The notes: generated from the letters alone by a model not told the origin. 64,000 nt of DNA from Pelomonas caseinilytica (GCF_021353235.1 NZ_JAJTWT010000006.1:62001-126000); one strand, 5' to 3'; counted from the stretch's first letter, positions 23,565-32,909 are shown. Made by a program: numbers and translations.

Positions 23565-25139
23565 GTGACGACAACCTCCCCCGTGGCCGACCCGGCCGCC
23601 TCTGGCCGCGCGGCGACCCCGCGGTCCCAGGCCATCCTCGGCCAGCCCAACCAGCTCTTCGTCCTCTTCTTCACGGAGATGTGGGAGCGCTTCTCCTACT
23701 ACGGCATGCGCGGCCTGCTCGTGCTCTTCCTGGTCACCGAGGCGGCCAAGGGCGGCTGGGGCTGGACGCGCGCCGAGGCCACGTCGCTCTACGGCTGGTA
23801 CACGGGCCTGGCCTACCTGCTGCCCATCCTGGGCGGCTACATCGCCGACCGCTACCTGGGCACGCGCCGCTCGGTCCTCATCGGCGGCTTCGTCATCGCC
23901 GCCGGCCATATCTCGATGTTCCTGAACACGGTGCCGAGCTTCTACGCCGGCCTTGGGCTCGTCGTGCTGGGCACCGGCCTCTTCAAGCCCAACGTCTCGG
24001 CCATCGTCGGCCAGCTCTACGGACCCAAGGAAGACAACGCCCGCGACGGCGGCTACACCCTCTTCTACATGGGCGTGAACGCCGGCGCCTTCTTCGGCAT
24101 CCTGCTGTGCGGCTACATCGGCGAGAAGGTGTCCTGGCACCTCGGCTTCGGCCTGGCGGGCCTGTTCATGATCCTGGGCGCGCTGCAGTTCTGGTTCAGC
24201 CAGGGCATCTTCGGCGACATCGGCAACCCGCCGACCGCCGCCGACCGCGCCAAGGCCAGCGCCAGCGCGGCGGACGAGGCCCCCGCCCACGTCGTAGCCG
24301 ACCGCCTCAAGGCCATCTTCGTCTTCTCCTTCTTCACCATCTTCTTCTGGTTCGCCTTCGAGCAGGCCGGCGGCTCCATGACCATCTTCGCGGCCGACTA
24401 CACCGACCGCGCCCTGGTCGGCACCAGCGGCTTCGTCTTCAAGGTCGTCAACTCGCTGATGACGGTGCTGCCGGCCATCATCCTGACCTGGCTGCTGTGG
24501 AAGCTCAACCGCAGCACCGGCAGCCGCTACCTGCTGGCCAACGCCATGCTGGCCCTGGCCTTCGCCGTCATCTGGGGCCTGGTGCTGTGGATGCTGGGCC
24601 GGGAGTTCGCGCTGGAGCAGTCCGAGGTGCCGGCCAGCTGGTTCGGCGTGCTGAACTCCTTTTTCCTCGTCATCCTGGCGCCGATGTTCTCCAAGATGTG
24701 GGAGAAGCACTGGAACCCGGCCGGCCCGGTCAAGTTCGGCGTGGGCCTGGTGCTGCTCGGCCTCGGATTCGCCGCCCTGTCCTACGGCTCCTCCGGCATC
24801 CCGCAGGGCGCCAAGACGGCCCAGGTCAGCATGGTCTTCCTGTGCCTGGCCTACCTGCTGCACACCATGGGCGAACTCTGCCTGTCCCCCGTGGGCCTGT
24901 CCTACATCTCCAAGCTCGCGCCCACCCGGCTGCTGGGCCTGATGTTCGGCGTCTGGTTCCTCAACACGGCCATCGCCAACAAGCTCGCCGGCTTCACGGG
25001 TTCCTACATCGACGACATCTCCAACCACTATTCGATGTCCGTCTTCTTCCTGATCTTCACCGCCATCCCCATCGGTGCCGGCGTCGTGCTGATGCTGCTG
25101 ACGCCGTGGATGAAGAAGAAGATGCACGGCGTCCACTGA
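23565..25139 (+). CDS. POT-family proton-dependent peptide transporter
   Basis: Major-facilitator oligopeptide/proton symporter of the inner membrane. It has 524 residues and about 14 hydrophobic segments. The POT signature ExxERF is present at 38-43 (FTEMWERFSYYGMRGLLVLF), followed by GGYIADRYLGTRRSVLIGG (PTR2 motif) and FYMGVNAGAFFGILLCGYIG. The start is GTG at 23565. Di- and tripeptides are the family's substrates; the exact range is unknown. The gene has its own terminator downstream and no operon partner. Confidence 0.93.
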   Translation: MTTTSPVADPAASGRAATPRSQAILGQPNQLFVLFFTEMWERFSYYGMRGLLVLFLVTEAAKGGWGWTRAEATSLYGWYTGLAYLLPILGGYIADRYLGTRRSVLIGGFVIAAGHISMFLNTVPSFYAGLGLVVLGTGLFKPNVSAIVGQLYGPKEDNARDGGYTLFYMGVNAGAFFGILLCGYIGEKVSWHLGFGLAGLFMILGALQFWFSQGIFGDIGNPPTAADRAKASASAADEAPAHVVADRLKAIFVFSFFTIFFWFAFEQAGGSMTIFAADYTDRALVGTSGFVFKVVNSLMTVLPAIILTWLLWKLNRSTGSRYLLANAMLALAFAVIWGLVLWMLGREFALEQSEVPASWFGVLNSFFLVILAPMFSKMWEKHWNPAGPVKFGVGLVLLGLGFAALSYGSSGIPQGAKTAQVSMVFLCLAYLLHTMGELCLSPVGLSYISKLAPTRLLGLMFGVWFLNTAIANKLAGFTGSYIDDISNHYSMSVFFLIFTAIPIGAGVVLMLLTPWMKKKMHGVH

Positions 25140-25168
25140 ATCGACGCGTTACTGAATTACGCCGCCAG

Positions 25169-25191
25169 GCCGCCTCCGGGCGGCTTTTTTT
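25169..25191 (+). terminator. Rho-independent terminator after the POT transporter
   Basis: Stem gccgcc/ggcggc (25169-25174 with 25179-25184), 4-nt loop, then seven T (25185-25191). It lies 30 bp after the stop codon. Confidence 0.92.
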
Positions 25192-25309
25192 GTACTTCGT
25201 GGGGGCTGTTGACAAGGGATGTCAGCAACTTCAAGGGCTTTCGGGCGAGTGGTAGTCAGCGCGGGGGTGATCTGATTACAGTCGCCCGCTTGGCAAATCG
25301 GAGCCCTCC

Positions 25310-26524
25310 ATGACGAAGAAAAACCTGGCGCTGACCCTGACCCCGCTCGTCGCCGTCCTGCTCGCCGCCTGCGGCCAACAACAGGACGGAGCCGGCGGCC
25401 CGGGCGGGCACGGCGGCCCGCCGCCCGTCTCCGTCGCTCCGGCCACCCAGCGCCAGATCCAGGAGTTCGACGAGTTCACCGCGCGCCTGGAGGCGCCCGA
25501 CACCGTCGACGTGCGCGCCCGCGTGGCCGGCACGGTCGAGGCGGTGCGCTTCCGCGAAGGGCAGCTCGTCAGGAAGGGCGACCCGCTGTTCACCATCGAC
25601 GCCCGGGGCTTCAAGGCCGAGGTCGCCCGCGCGGAGGCCCAGATCGCCGCGCTCAAGACCCAGGCCGAGCTGGCCCGCGCCGACCTCGCCCGCTCCGAGA
25701 AGCTGGTCAGCGTCAATGCCGTCAGCCAGCAGGAGATCGACCAGCTGCGCGCCGCCGTGCGCTCGGCCGAAGCCAACCAGAAAGCGGCCGAGGCGGCCCT
25801 CGTGCAGGCCCGCCTGAACGTGGAGTACGCGAACGTGACCGCGCCGGTCAGCGGGCGCACGTCGCGCGCCAACGTCACGCCCGGCAACCTCGTCGGCGTG
25901 GGCGACCCGGTGCTGACGACGCTGGTCTCCAGCGACAAGGTCTTCGCCTACTTCGACGCCAGCGAGGCGACCTACCTCAAGTACATGCGCGCGGCCCGCG
26001 AGGGCAAGCTGCCGGCGCGTGACGCGGTCGCGGTGCAGATGGGGCTGTCCAACGAGCAGGGCTATCCGCACACGGGCAAGCTCGATTTCGTCGACAACCG
26101 CCTCAACCCGGCGACGGCCTCCATCCGCGCCCGCGCGGTGTTCGACAACAAGGGCGGCGAGTTCACGCCGGGGCTGTATGCGCGCATCAAGCTCGGCGGC
26201 GGCGCCAGCTACACCGGCGTCGTCGTGCCGGACCGCGCCATCACCACCGACCAGACCCGCAAGATCATCCTCATCGTCGGCCCCAACAACATCGTGCAGC
26301 CCCGCCCCGTCACGCCGGGCGCGCTGGTGGACGGCATGCGCGTGGTCGACGGCGTCAAGCCCGGCGAGCTGGTCGTCGTCGACGGCCTGTTGCGCGCCTT
26401 CCCCGGCGCCCCCGTCACGCCCCAGGTGCTGAAGGTGGACGACAAGGGCATGCCCCTGCCCGCGCCGCCGCAAGGCCCGCCGGGCGCCGCGCCCGCCGCA
26501 CCGGCGTCCGCCGCCTCGAAGTAA
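25310..26524 (+). CDS. RND efflux system periplasmic adaptor (membrane fusion lipoprotein)
   Basis: AcrA/MexE-type adaptor joining the RND pump to the outer-membrane channel. It has 404 residues, with a lipoprotein signal (lipobox LLAAC, Cys about residue 21), a Gly/Pro linker, a lipoyl half-domain (VDVRARVAGTVEAVRFREGQ), an alpha-helical hairpin (about 105-165), the second lipoyl half (YANVTAPVSGRTSRANVTPG), then beta-barrel and membrane-proximal domains and a Pro/Ala tail. The pump gene follows after 17 bp. The sequence resembles the MexE branch; substrates cannot be read from it. Confidence 0.93.
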   Translation: MTKKNLALTLTPLVAVLLAACGQQQDGAGGPGGHGGPPPVSVAPATQRQIQEFDEFTARLEAPDTVDVRARVAGTVEAVRFREGQLVRKGDPLFTIDARGFKAEVARAEAQIAALKTQAELARADLARSEKLVSVNAVSQQEIDQLRAAVRSAEANQKAAEAALVQARLNVEYANVTAPVSGRTSRANVTPGNLVGVGDPVLTTLVSSDKVFAYFDASEATYLKYMRAAREGKLPARDAVAVQMGLSNEQGYPHTGKLDFVDNRLNPATASIRARAVFDNKGGEFTPGLYARIKLGGGASYTGVVVPDRAITTDQTRKIILIVGPNNIVQPRPVTPGALVDGMRVVDGVKPGELVVVDGLLRAFPGAPVTPQVLKVDDKGMPLPAPPQGPPGAAPAAPASAASK

Positions 26525-26541
26525 TCCCAAGGCGGTAGCCC

Positions 26542-29500
26542 ATGGACATCTCACGCTTCTTCATCGACCGGCCGCGCTTCGCGACCGTGCTGTCCCTCTT
26601 CATCTTCCTGATCGGCGCCCTGGCCATCCCGCTGCTGCCGGTCTCGGAATACCCCGAGGTCGCGCCGCCGCAGGTGGTGGTGCGCGCCCAGTACCCCGGC
26701 GCCAATCCCCGCGTCATCGCCGAGACGGTGGCCACGCCGCTCGAGGAGCAGATCAACGGCCTCGAGAACGTCCTGTACTTCGAGAGCCAGGCCACCGGCG
26801 ACGGTGGCATGACGCTGACCGTCACCTTCAAGATCGGCACCCACCCCGAGGCGGCCGAGACGGCGGTGCAGAACCGCATCAACCGCGCCCTGCCGCGCCT
26901 GCCCGACATCGTGCGCCAGATCGGCGTGACGACGGAGAAGTCGGCGCCCAACCTGACCATGGTGGTCCACCTCGTCAGCCCGGACAACTCGCGCGACGCC
27001 CTCTACCTGCGCAACTACGGGCAGCTCAACGTCCGCGACGACCTGCTGCGCGTGCCCGGCATGGGCTCGGTGCTGATGTTCGGCGCCGGCGACTACGCCA
27101 TGCGCATCTGGCTGGACCCGCAGAAGCTCGCCGCGCGCAGCATGACGGCCTCCGAGGTGGTCGGCGCCATCCGCGAGCAGAACACCCAGGTCGCCGCCGG
27201 CGTCGTGGGCGCCTCGCCGTCGCCCAAGGGCACCGACTTCCAGCTCGCCATCAACGCCCAGGGGCGGCTGGCCAGCGAGGAGGAGTTCGGCAACATCATC
27301 GTGCGCAGCGACACCAAGACCGGTGCCATGGTGCGCGTGCGCGACGTCGGCCGCGTCGAGATCAGCGCCAACACGTATGCCCTGCGCAGCCTGCTGAACA
27401 ACAAGGAGGCCGCGGCCATCGCCGTCTTCCAGGCGCCGGGCTCCAACGCCCTGGCCATCTCCGACAACGTCCGCAAGACGATGGAGAGGCTCAAGCCCAG
27501 CTTCCCCAAGGGCGTGGACTACGCCATCGTCTACGACCCGACCCGCTTCGTGCAGACCTCCATCGAGAAGGTCGTGCACACGCTGTTCGAGGCCGTGGGC
27601 CTGGTGGTGCTCGTCGTCATCATCTTCCTGCAGACCTGGCGCGCCTCCATCATTCCGCTGGTGGCCGTGCCGGTGTCCATCGTCGGCACCTTCGCCGTGC
27701 TGCTGCTGCTGGGCTTCTCCATCAACACGCTGACGCTGTTCGGCCTGGTGCTGGCCATCGGCATCGTGGTGGACGACGCCATCGTGGTGGTCGAGAACGT
27801 CGAGCGCAACATCCAGGACGGGCTCACGCCGCATAACGCGACGGTCAAGGCCATGCAGGAGGTCTCGGGCCCCATCATCGCCATCGCCCTGGTGCTGTGC
27901 GCGGTGTTCATCCCGCTCACGCTGGTGCCGGGCCTGTCGGGCCAGTTCTACAAGCAGTTCGCGGTCACGATCGCCATCTCCACGGTGATCTCGGCCTTCA
28001 ACTCGCTGACGCTGTCGCCCGCCCTCGCGGCCATCCTGCTGCGCCCGCACGACGCGCCCAAGGACGCGCTGATGCGCGGCATGGACAAGGTCTTCGGCCC
28101 CTTCTTCCACTGGTTCAACCGCTTCTTCCACCGCCGCTCGGAGGACTATGGCCGCGGCGTCACGGGCATCCTGAAGCGCAAGTCCGCGGCCGTGCTCGTC
28201 TATGCCATCCTGCTCGGCCTGACGGGCCTGCTGTTCACGCGCATCCCCAGCGGCTTCGTGCCGGCGCCGGACAAGCAGTACCTGATCGGCGTGGCCCAGC
28301 TGCCGGCGGGCTCCAGCCTGGACCGCACCGAAGAAGTCATCCGCCGCATGAGCGCCATCGCGCTCAAGGTGCCGGGCATCGTCGACTCGGTGGCCTTCCC
28401 GGGCCTCTCGGTCGCCGGCTTCTCCGCCTCGCCCAATGAAGGCATCGTCTTCTTCGGCCTGGAGGGCTTCGACAAGCGCACCTCGCGCGAGAAGAGCAAG
28501 GAGGCCATCCTCGGCCAGGTCAACGGCGCCATCCAGCAGATCCAGGGCGCGCGCATGTTCGTCGTGCCGCCGCCGCCGGTGGACGGCCTGGGCATCGCCG
28601 GGGGCTTCAAGGTGCAGGTGCAGGACCGCAGCAGCCAGGGCGAGCAGGCCCTGTACGGCGCCACCTGGGGCACGCTCGGACAGATCTACGGCAACCCCAA
28701 CACGTCCATCGGCACGCCGTACTCCAACTACGACATCAACGTGCCGCAGCTCTTCGCCAACGTGGACCGCGTCAAGGCCAAGCAGATGGGCGTCCCGCTG
28801 GGCTCCATCTACGACACCCTGCAGATCAACCTCGGCTCGCTCTACGTCAACGACTTCACCAAGTTCGGCAAGACCTACCAGGTCATCGTGCAGGCCGACG
28901 CGCCCTTCCGCGCCAAGGCCGAGGACATCGTCCAGCTCAAGACCCGCAACGACGCGGGCGAGATGGTGCCGCTGGGTTCGCTGATGAGCGTGGAGCCCAC
29001 CTTCGGCCCGACGCGCGTCACGCGCTACAACGGCTTCCCCAGCGCCGACATCAACGGCGCGCCCAAGCCCGGCTTCTCCTCGGGCCAGGCCGAGGCCGAG
29101 ATCGAGCGCCTGCTCAAGACCCTGCCGCGCGGCTTCGGCTACGAGTTCACCGACCTGAGCTACCAGGACAGGCTGACCCGCAACGTCACCGTGCCCGTGC
29201 TCAACGTCGAGGTGCCGACGCTCGCCGCCGTGCTGATGTTCTCGGTGCTGCTCGTCATCCTCGTGCTCGCGGCGCAGTACGAGAGCTGGAGCCTGCCCCT
29301 GGCCATCATCCTGATCGTGCCGATGTGCATCCTGTCGGCGCTGTTCGGCGTGTGGCTGTCGCACTTCCCGCCCTTCATGCAGGCCGGCGACCTCAACATC
29401 TTCACGCAGGTGGCGCTGGTCGTGCTCGTGGGCCTGGCCTGCAAGAACGCCATCCTGATCGTCGAGTTCGCCAAGGAGCTGGAGGAACGCGGCCGCAGCA

Positions 29501-29820
29501 TCCGCGACGCCGTCATCGAGGCCTGCCGCCTGCGGCTGCGCCCCATCCTGATGACCTCCATCGCCTTCTGCGCCGGCGTCATCCCGCTCATCCTCGGCAG
29601 CGGCGCGGGCAGCGAGATGCGCCGCGCCATGGGCATTGCCGTGTTCGCCGGCATGCTGGGCGTGACCTTCTTCGGCATCTTCCTGACGCCGGTGTTCTAC
29701 AGCCTGTTGCGCGCCAGCACCGAGAAGCGCCGCGCTCGCGCGGCGGCCCTCAAGGCCCAGATCGACGCCTCGGCGCATGCCTTCCATCCCGGCATTGACG
29801 ACGAAAAGGAGGGTCACTGA
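26542..29820 (+). CDS. RND efflux transporter permease (HAE1 family, MexF-like)
   Basis: Proton-driven trimeric inner-membrane pump exporting hydrophobic or amphiphilic compounds. It has 1092 residues: 12 membrane segments and two large periplasmic loops. It starts MDISRFFIDRPRFATVLSLF; TM4 holds the proton-relay pair in AIGIVVDDAIVVVENVERNI; TM10-11 has FTQVALVVLVGLACKNAILI. It is somewhat longer than the usual 1040-1060 owing to a C-terminal extension (about 35 residues after the last membrane segment). It sits between adaptor and outer-membrane factor with tight spacing (17 bp and 1 bp). Confidence 0.96.
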   Translation: MDISRFFIDRPRFATVLSLFIFLIGALAIPLLPVSEYPEVAPPQVVVRAQYPGANPRVIAETVATPLEEQINGLENVLYFESQATGDGGMTLTVTFKIGTHPEAAETAVQNRINRALPRLPDIVRQIGVTTEKSAPNLTMVVHLVSPDNSRDALYLRNYGQLNVRDDLLRVPGMGSVLMFGAGDYAMRIWLDPQKLAARSMTASEVVGAIREQNTQVAAGVVGASPSPKGTDFQLAINAQGRLASEEEFGNIIVRSDTKTGAMVRVRDVGRVEISANTYALRSLLNNKEAAAIAVFQAPGSNALAISDNVRKTMERLKPSFPKGVDYAIVYDPTRFVQTSIEKVVHTLFEAVGLVVLVVIIFLQTWRASIIPLVAVPVSIVGTFAVLLLLGFSINTLTLFGLVLAIGIVVDDAIVVVENVERNIQDGLTPHNATVKAMQEVSGPIIAIALVLCAVFIPLTLVPGLSGQFYKQFAVTIAISTVISAFNSLTLSPALAAILLRPHDAPKDALMRGMDKVFGPFFHWFNRFFHRRSEDYGRGVTGILKRKSAAVLVYAILLGLTGLLFTRIPSGFVPAPDKQYLIGVAQLPAGSSLDRTEEVIRRMSAIALKVPGIVDSVAFPGLSVAGFSASPNEGIVFFGLEGFDKRTSREKSKEAILGQVNGAIQQIQGARMFVVPPPPVDGLGIAGGFKVQVQDRSSQGEQALYGATWGTLGQIYGNPNTSIGTPYSNYDINVPQLFANVDRVKAKQMGVPLGSIYDTLQINLGSLYVNDFTKFGKTYQVIVQADAPFRAKAEDIVQLKTRNDAGEMVPLGSLMSVEPTFGPTRVTRYNGFPSADINGAPKPGFSSGQAEAEIERLLKTLPRGFGYEFTDLSYQDRLTRNVTVPVLNVEVPTLAAVLMFSVLLVILVLAAQYESWSLPLAIILIVPMCILSALFGVWLSHFPPFMQAGDLNIFTQVALVVLVGLACKNAILIVEFAKELEERGRSIRDAVIEACRLRLRPILMTSIAFCAGVIPLILGSGAGSEMRRAMGIAVFAGMLGVTFFGIFLTPVFYSLLRASTEKRRARAAALKAQIDASAHAFHPGIDDEKEGH

Positions 29821-29821
29821 C

Positions 29822-31213
29822 ATGCTCGTCCGCCTGACCCCCCTCGCCCTGGCCGCACTGCTGGCGGCCTGCGCCGCGCCCGGGCTGTCGCCCGGCCCGA
29901 AGAACCTCGCCCCGGCGCAGTTCGCCCAGCTGCCCGCCCCCAGCCCAGGTGCGGCCACCATGACGGCAGCCTTCGTCGACGATGCCCAGCTGCAGCGCGT
30001 CGTCGACGAGGTGCTGGCCAACAACCGCGACCTGCGCGCCGCCGCCGCCCGCCTGAAGCAGGCCCAGGCGCTGGCCGACGCGGCCGGCGCCCAGCGCCTG
30101 CCGACCGTGGGTGTCGGCGCCAGCGCCAGCCGCCAGCGCGCTCCCAACGACCAGGGACAGTTCAACAACTTCAACAGCTACAACGTCAACGCCACGGCAG
30201 CCTGGGAGATCGACCTCTGGGGCCGCGCCGCCGCCAACGCCCGCGCGGCCGGCTACGACGCCGAGAGCGCGGCCCTGGACCGCGACGCCGCCCAGCTCAG
30301 CCTGGCCGGCACGGCCCTCAACCTGCAGGCTCAGCTCATCGGCCTGGGCCACCGCCTGGCCCTGGCCAAGGACGCGCTGACGGTGCAGAACCAGCTGCTC
30401 GACCTCGTCAAGGCGCGCGTCGGCGCCGGCCGCGGCACGGCCGTCGACCAGGCCCGCGCCGAGGCCCTGGTCGCGCAGACCTCGGCCACCGTGCCGGCCC
30501 TGCGCAACGCCGCCTGCCTCACGCGCCTGCAGCTCGACCTGCTGCGCGGCCAGCCGCCGGCCGACTGCGACAAGGCCGACAGCGACCCCCTGCCCGCCAT
30601 GCCCGAGCCGCGCCTGGTCAGCCTCGGCACCCTGCCCGATCCCGCCGGCCTGCTGGCCGCGCGGCCCGACGTCAAGGCCGCCGCCGCGCGCGCCCAGGCG
30701 GCGGCGGCACGTGCCCATGTGGCCTGGGCGGCGCGCTGGCCCAGCCTCGGCCTCACCGGCCAGATCGGCTGGAGCGCCGGCCGTGCGGGCGACCTCTTCA
30801 AGAGCGGCACCCAGATCCACAGCGTCGCCGGCGCCCTGAACTGGCAGTTCCTGGACTTCGGTGCCCGCAAGGCCGAAGAAACGGCCGCCCGAGCCGGCTA
30901 CGAGGCCGCCGTCGCCACCGCCGAACAGGCCCAGCTGACGGCCCTGCAGGATGCCCAGGGCAGCCTCTCGACCCTGCGCGAGACCGAGCTGCAGGCCGCC
31001 GCCCAGGCCGCCGCGGCCGACGCCACGGCCCGCGCCCGCGAGCTGGCCCTCAAGCGCTACGAAGCCGGCGTCGCCGACTTCTACTCGCTGCTGACCGCCG
31101 AGCAGGACCGCCTGCAGGCCCAGGACGCCCTCATCCAGGTCCAGGCCGCGCGCGCGACGGCACTGCTGTCGGTGCACAAGGCCTTCGCGGCCCGGTTGAC
31201 GGCCCAGCGCTGA
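29822..31213 (+). CDS. RND efflux outer-membrane factor (NodT family lipoprotein)
   Basis: TolC-like outer-membrane channel of the RND pump. It has 463 residues with a lipobox (ALLAAC, Cys about 16), followed by two OEP repeats. The first holds DEVLANNRDLRAAAARLKQA and NATAAWEIDLWGRAAANARA; the second holds LLAARPDVKAAAARAQAAAA and the final LALKRYEAGVADFYSLLTAE. The ATG at 29822 begins 1 bp after the pump stop, so translation is probably coupled. No regulatory gene is attached to this operon within the window. Confidence 0.95.
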   Translation: MLVRLTPLALAALLAACAAPGLSPGPKNLAPAQFAQLPAPSPGAATMTAAFVDDAQLQRVVDEVLANNRDLRAAAARLKQAQALADAAGAQRLPTVGVGASASRQRAPNDQGQFNNFNSYNVNATAAWEIDLWGRAAANARAAGYDAESAALDRDAAQLSLAGTALNLQAQLIGLGHRLALAKDALTVQNQLLDLVKARVGAGRGTAVDQARAEALVAQTSATVPALRNAACLTRLQLDLLRGQPPADCDKADSDPLPAMPEPRLVSLGTLPDPAGLLAARPDVKAAAARAQAAAARAHVAWAARWPSLGLTGQIGWSAGRAGDLFKSGTQIHSVAGALNWQFLDFGARKAEETAARAGYEAAVATAEQAQLTALQDAQGSLSTLRETELQAAAQAAAADATARARELALKRYEAGVADFYSLLTAEQDRLQAQDALIQVQAARATALLSVHKAFAARLTAQR

Positions 31214-31232
31214 GGGCGCTGCGGCACGAAAG

Positions 31233-31268
31233 TTCCCATATTGGGTATATTTCCACCCAATATGGGAA
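31233..31268. promoter_or_regulatory. Palindromic operator/promoter of the MNT-HEPN pair
   Basis: A perfect 14-bp inverted repeat (ttcccatattgggt at 31233-31246 and its complement at 31255-31268) with an 8-bp centre. A plus-strand TATATT at 31246-31251 inside it is a good -10. The gene that follows (ATG at 31276) has an N-terminal helix-turn-helix domain, so this is probably its autoregulatory operator. Confidence 0.85.
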
Positions 31269-31275
31269 TCTCTCC

Positions 31276-31875
31276 ATGACAGGCGAGTCTCGAAGCCTTG
31301 CCGACGCCCTGTTCTCGCGGACGCAGCAGCGTGTCCTGGCCTTGCTCTTCGGTCAGCCGTCCCGCAGCTTCTACGCGACCGAGCTGATCGAACTCGCCGG
31401 CAGCGGCGTGGGCGCCGTGCACAGGGAACTTCAGAGCCTTGCCGATAGCGGCCTCGTGCGGGTCACGCGGTCCGGCAATCGCAAGCACTATCAGGCCAAC
31501 CCGGCGTCGCCGATCTTTGCCGAGGTTTGCGGCATCGTGCAGAAGACCGTGGGCCTGGCCGAGCCTTTGCGCGAAGCGCTGTCCGTCGTGGCAGGCCAGA
31601 TCGTCGCGGCCTTCGTCTACGGCTCGGTGGCCAAGAGGACCGACAGCGCCACCAGCGATATCGACCTGATGATCGTCAGCGACACCCTGACCTATGGCGA
31701 CGTCTTCGGCATGCTCGAGCCCGCGAGCCAGGCACTGGGCCGTACCATCAATCCGACCCTCCTGACCCGTGAGGAATTCAACCGCCGTCTGGTCGGCGGT
31801 GAAGCATTCCTGGGCCGAGTCATGGAACAGCCGAAGGTGTGGATCGTCGGAGCAGAAGATGACCTCAGCGTTTGA
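31276..31875 (+). CDS. Winged-helix/MNT nucleotidyltransferase (antitoxin of a HEPN/MNT-type module)
   Basis: A 199-residue two-domain protein. Residues 8-85 form a winged helix-turn-helix (ALFSRTQQRVLALLFGQPSR, LQSLADSGLVRVTRSGNRKH). Residues about 100-195 form a minimal nucleotidyltransferase with the perfect motif GSx10DxD: G116-S117, then D128-I-D130 (GSVAKRTDSATSDIDLMIV). In known MNT/HEPN modules the nucleotidyltransferase neutralises the HEPN RNase by AMPylation; here the extra DNA-binding domain suggests it also represses its own promoter. It overlaps the HEPN gene by 17 bp. It uses more A/T-ending codons than its neighbours, a hint of transfer. Confidence 0.88.
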   Translation: MTGESRSLADALFSRTQQRVLALLFGQPSRSFYATELIELAGSGVGAVHRELQSLADSGLVRVTRSGNRKHYQANPASPIFAEVCGIVQKTVGLAEPLREALSVVAGQIVAAFVYGSVAKRTDSATSDIDLMIVSDTLTYGDVFGMLEPASQALGRTINPTLLTREEFNRRLVGGEAFLGRVMEQPKVWIVGAEDDLSV

Positions 31876-32302
31876 CGCCCTGTGCGGACCGGGGAAGCCG
31901 CTCAAGGCCGAGCCCCCCGATGCGAAGGAGTTCGCCGGCCTGAAGCGCTCCGGCCACGCCCGCCTGAAGGACGCGCTCAACGCGACCCTGTCGCTGGAAA
32001 GCAGGTTCGACCTTGCCTACAACGCCGCCCACGCCTTGTGCCTCGCGGCCCTTCGATGGCACGGCTACCGGTCGAGCCATCGATACATCGTCTTCCAACT
32101 CCTGCCGCAAACCCTCGGCCTCGGCCCGGCGGTCTGGCGTGTGCTGTCCAAGTGCCACGACGTTCGCAACCTTGGCGAATACGAAGGCGACCTGAACGTC
32201 GATGACCGCATCGTCAAGGATCTGATCTCCGCCTGCCAGCAGGTCGCAGCGCAGGTCGATGGTCTTACGACCCCGCCACGATCCTCGCCGCCAGCGCCGT
32301 GA
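31859..32302 (+). CDS. HEPN-domain protein (putative RNase toxin of the MNT module)
   Basis: A 147-residue, mostly helical protein (LESRFDLAYNAAHALCLAAL, SSHRYIVFQLLPQTLGLG). The HEPN RNase motif R-x(4-6)-H is present as RVLSKCH, R94 to H100, followed by RNLGEYEGD, a segment typical of the family. It is paired with the upstream nucleotidyltransferase by a 17-bp overlap. The family supplies toxins that cleave RNA; toxicity here is inferred. The last 12 residues are Pro-rich and lie in the 38-bp tail-to-tail overlap with the PqiC-like gene. Confidence 0.85.
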   Translation: MTSAFDALCGPGKPLKAEPPDAKEFAGLKRSGHARLKDALNATLSLESRFDLAYNAAHALCLAALRWHGYRSSHRYIVFQLLPQTLGLGPAVWRVLSKCHDVRNLGEYEGDLNVDDRIVKDLISACQQVAAQVDGLTTPPRSSPPAP

Positions 32303-32909
32303 CGCTGCGGCGGTAGGCGTCCGCCAGCGCATCGGCCTGTGCCGCGCACGGCACGGTCAGCTCGGCCCGCCCCGGGGGCGGCAGCGCCGTGCCGGCCGGG
32401 GCGTGCAGGGGCGTCCAGTGCCAGTGGGCGCGCAGGTGCAGCGCCAGGCCGGCGCCTTCGGGGCGGGCCAGCCACTCGTCCACGCGCACGATGAGGCGCA
32501 GCGACTCCAGGCTCTCGTCCACCCGCGGCGTCCCGCCGAGGGCGACGGGGTAGGGCTGGCGCAGCCGCCACAGGTCCTCGGCGAGCACGCGGGGCAGGGC
32601 GTCGCGCAGCGGTTCGGCCCAGCGCGCCTCGGGCCAGGGCCGCAGGCCGGCGCTGCCTTCGGCGACGAGGATCTCCTCGCGGTCCAGCAGGTCGGGCAGG
32701 CCGATGTCGGGGCTCAGCACCCAGGCGCGGCCATCGCGGCCCGGCCGGGCCTCGGGCGGCAGGGGCGGCGTGCCGGTGAGGCCGTAGAGGCGGCGCGGCG
32801 GTGCATCGCGCGTGGCGCAGCCGGCCAGCGTCGCGGCGGCGAGCCAGAGCAGGGCCGCGCGGCGCGTGGCGCCGGGCGAAGGCGGGGCGAGGGTCGGGGC
32901 GGGCGTCAT
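32265..32909 (-). CDS. PqiC-like ABC-transport auxiliary lipoprotein
   Basis: A 214-residue outer-membrane lipoprotein (lipobox LAGC, C31) with the ABC-type transport auxiliary domain: RRLYGLTGTPPLP, WAEPLRDALPRVLAEDLWRL and LRLIVRVDEWLARPEG. Such proteins partner MCE proteins in lipid traffic across the periplasm. It is the last gene of the operon; its ATG overlaps the MCE gene's stop (ATGA). Its 3' end runs 38 bp into the HEPN gene on the opposite strand. Confidence 0.85.
   Translation of the reverse strand: MTPAPTLAPPSPGATRRAALLWLAAATLAGCATRDAPPRRLYGLTGTPPLPPEARPGRDGRAWVLSPDIGLPDLLDREEILVAEGSAGLRPWPEARWAEPLRDALPRVLAEDLWRLRQPYPVALGGTPRVDESLESLRLIVRVDEWLARPEGAGLALHLRAHWHWTPLHAPAGTALPPPGRAELTVPCAAQADALADAYRRSVTALAARIVAGS

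Noticed and set aside
26551-30174. A 1,207-codon open frame antisense to the RND pump and outer-membrane factor genes
   Set aside because: It mirrors two certain genes, has Arg/Asp/His/Gly-rich composition typical of reading high-GC genes backwards, and has no recognisable domain.
31276-32302. Regulator of the upstream RND pump
   Set aside because: The first protein has a helix-turn-helix but is an MNT nucleotidyltransferase paired with HEPN, with its own operator downstream of the pump genes.
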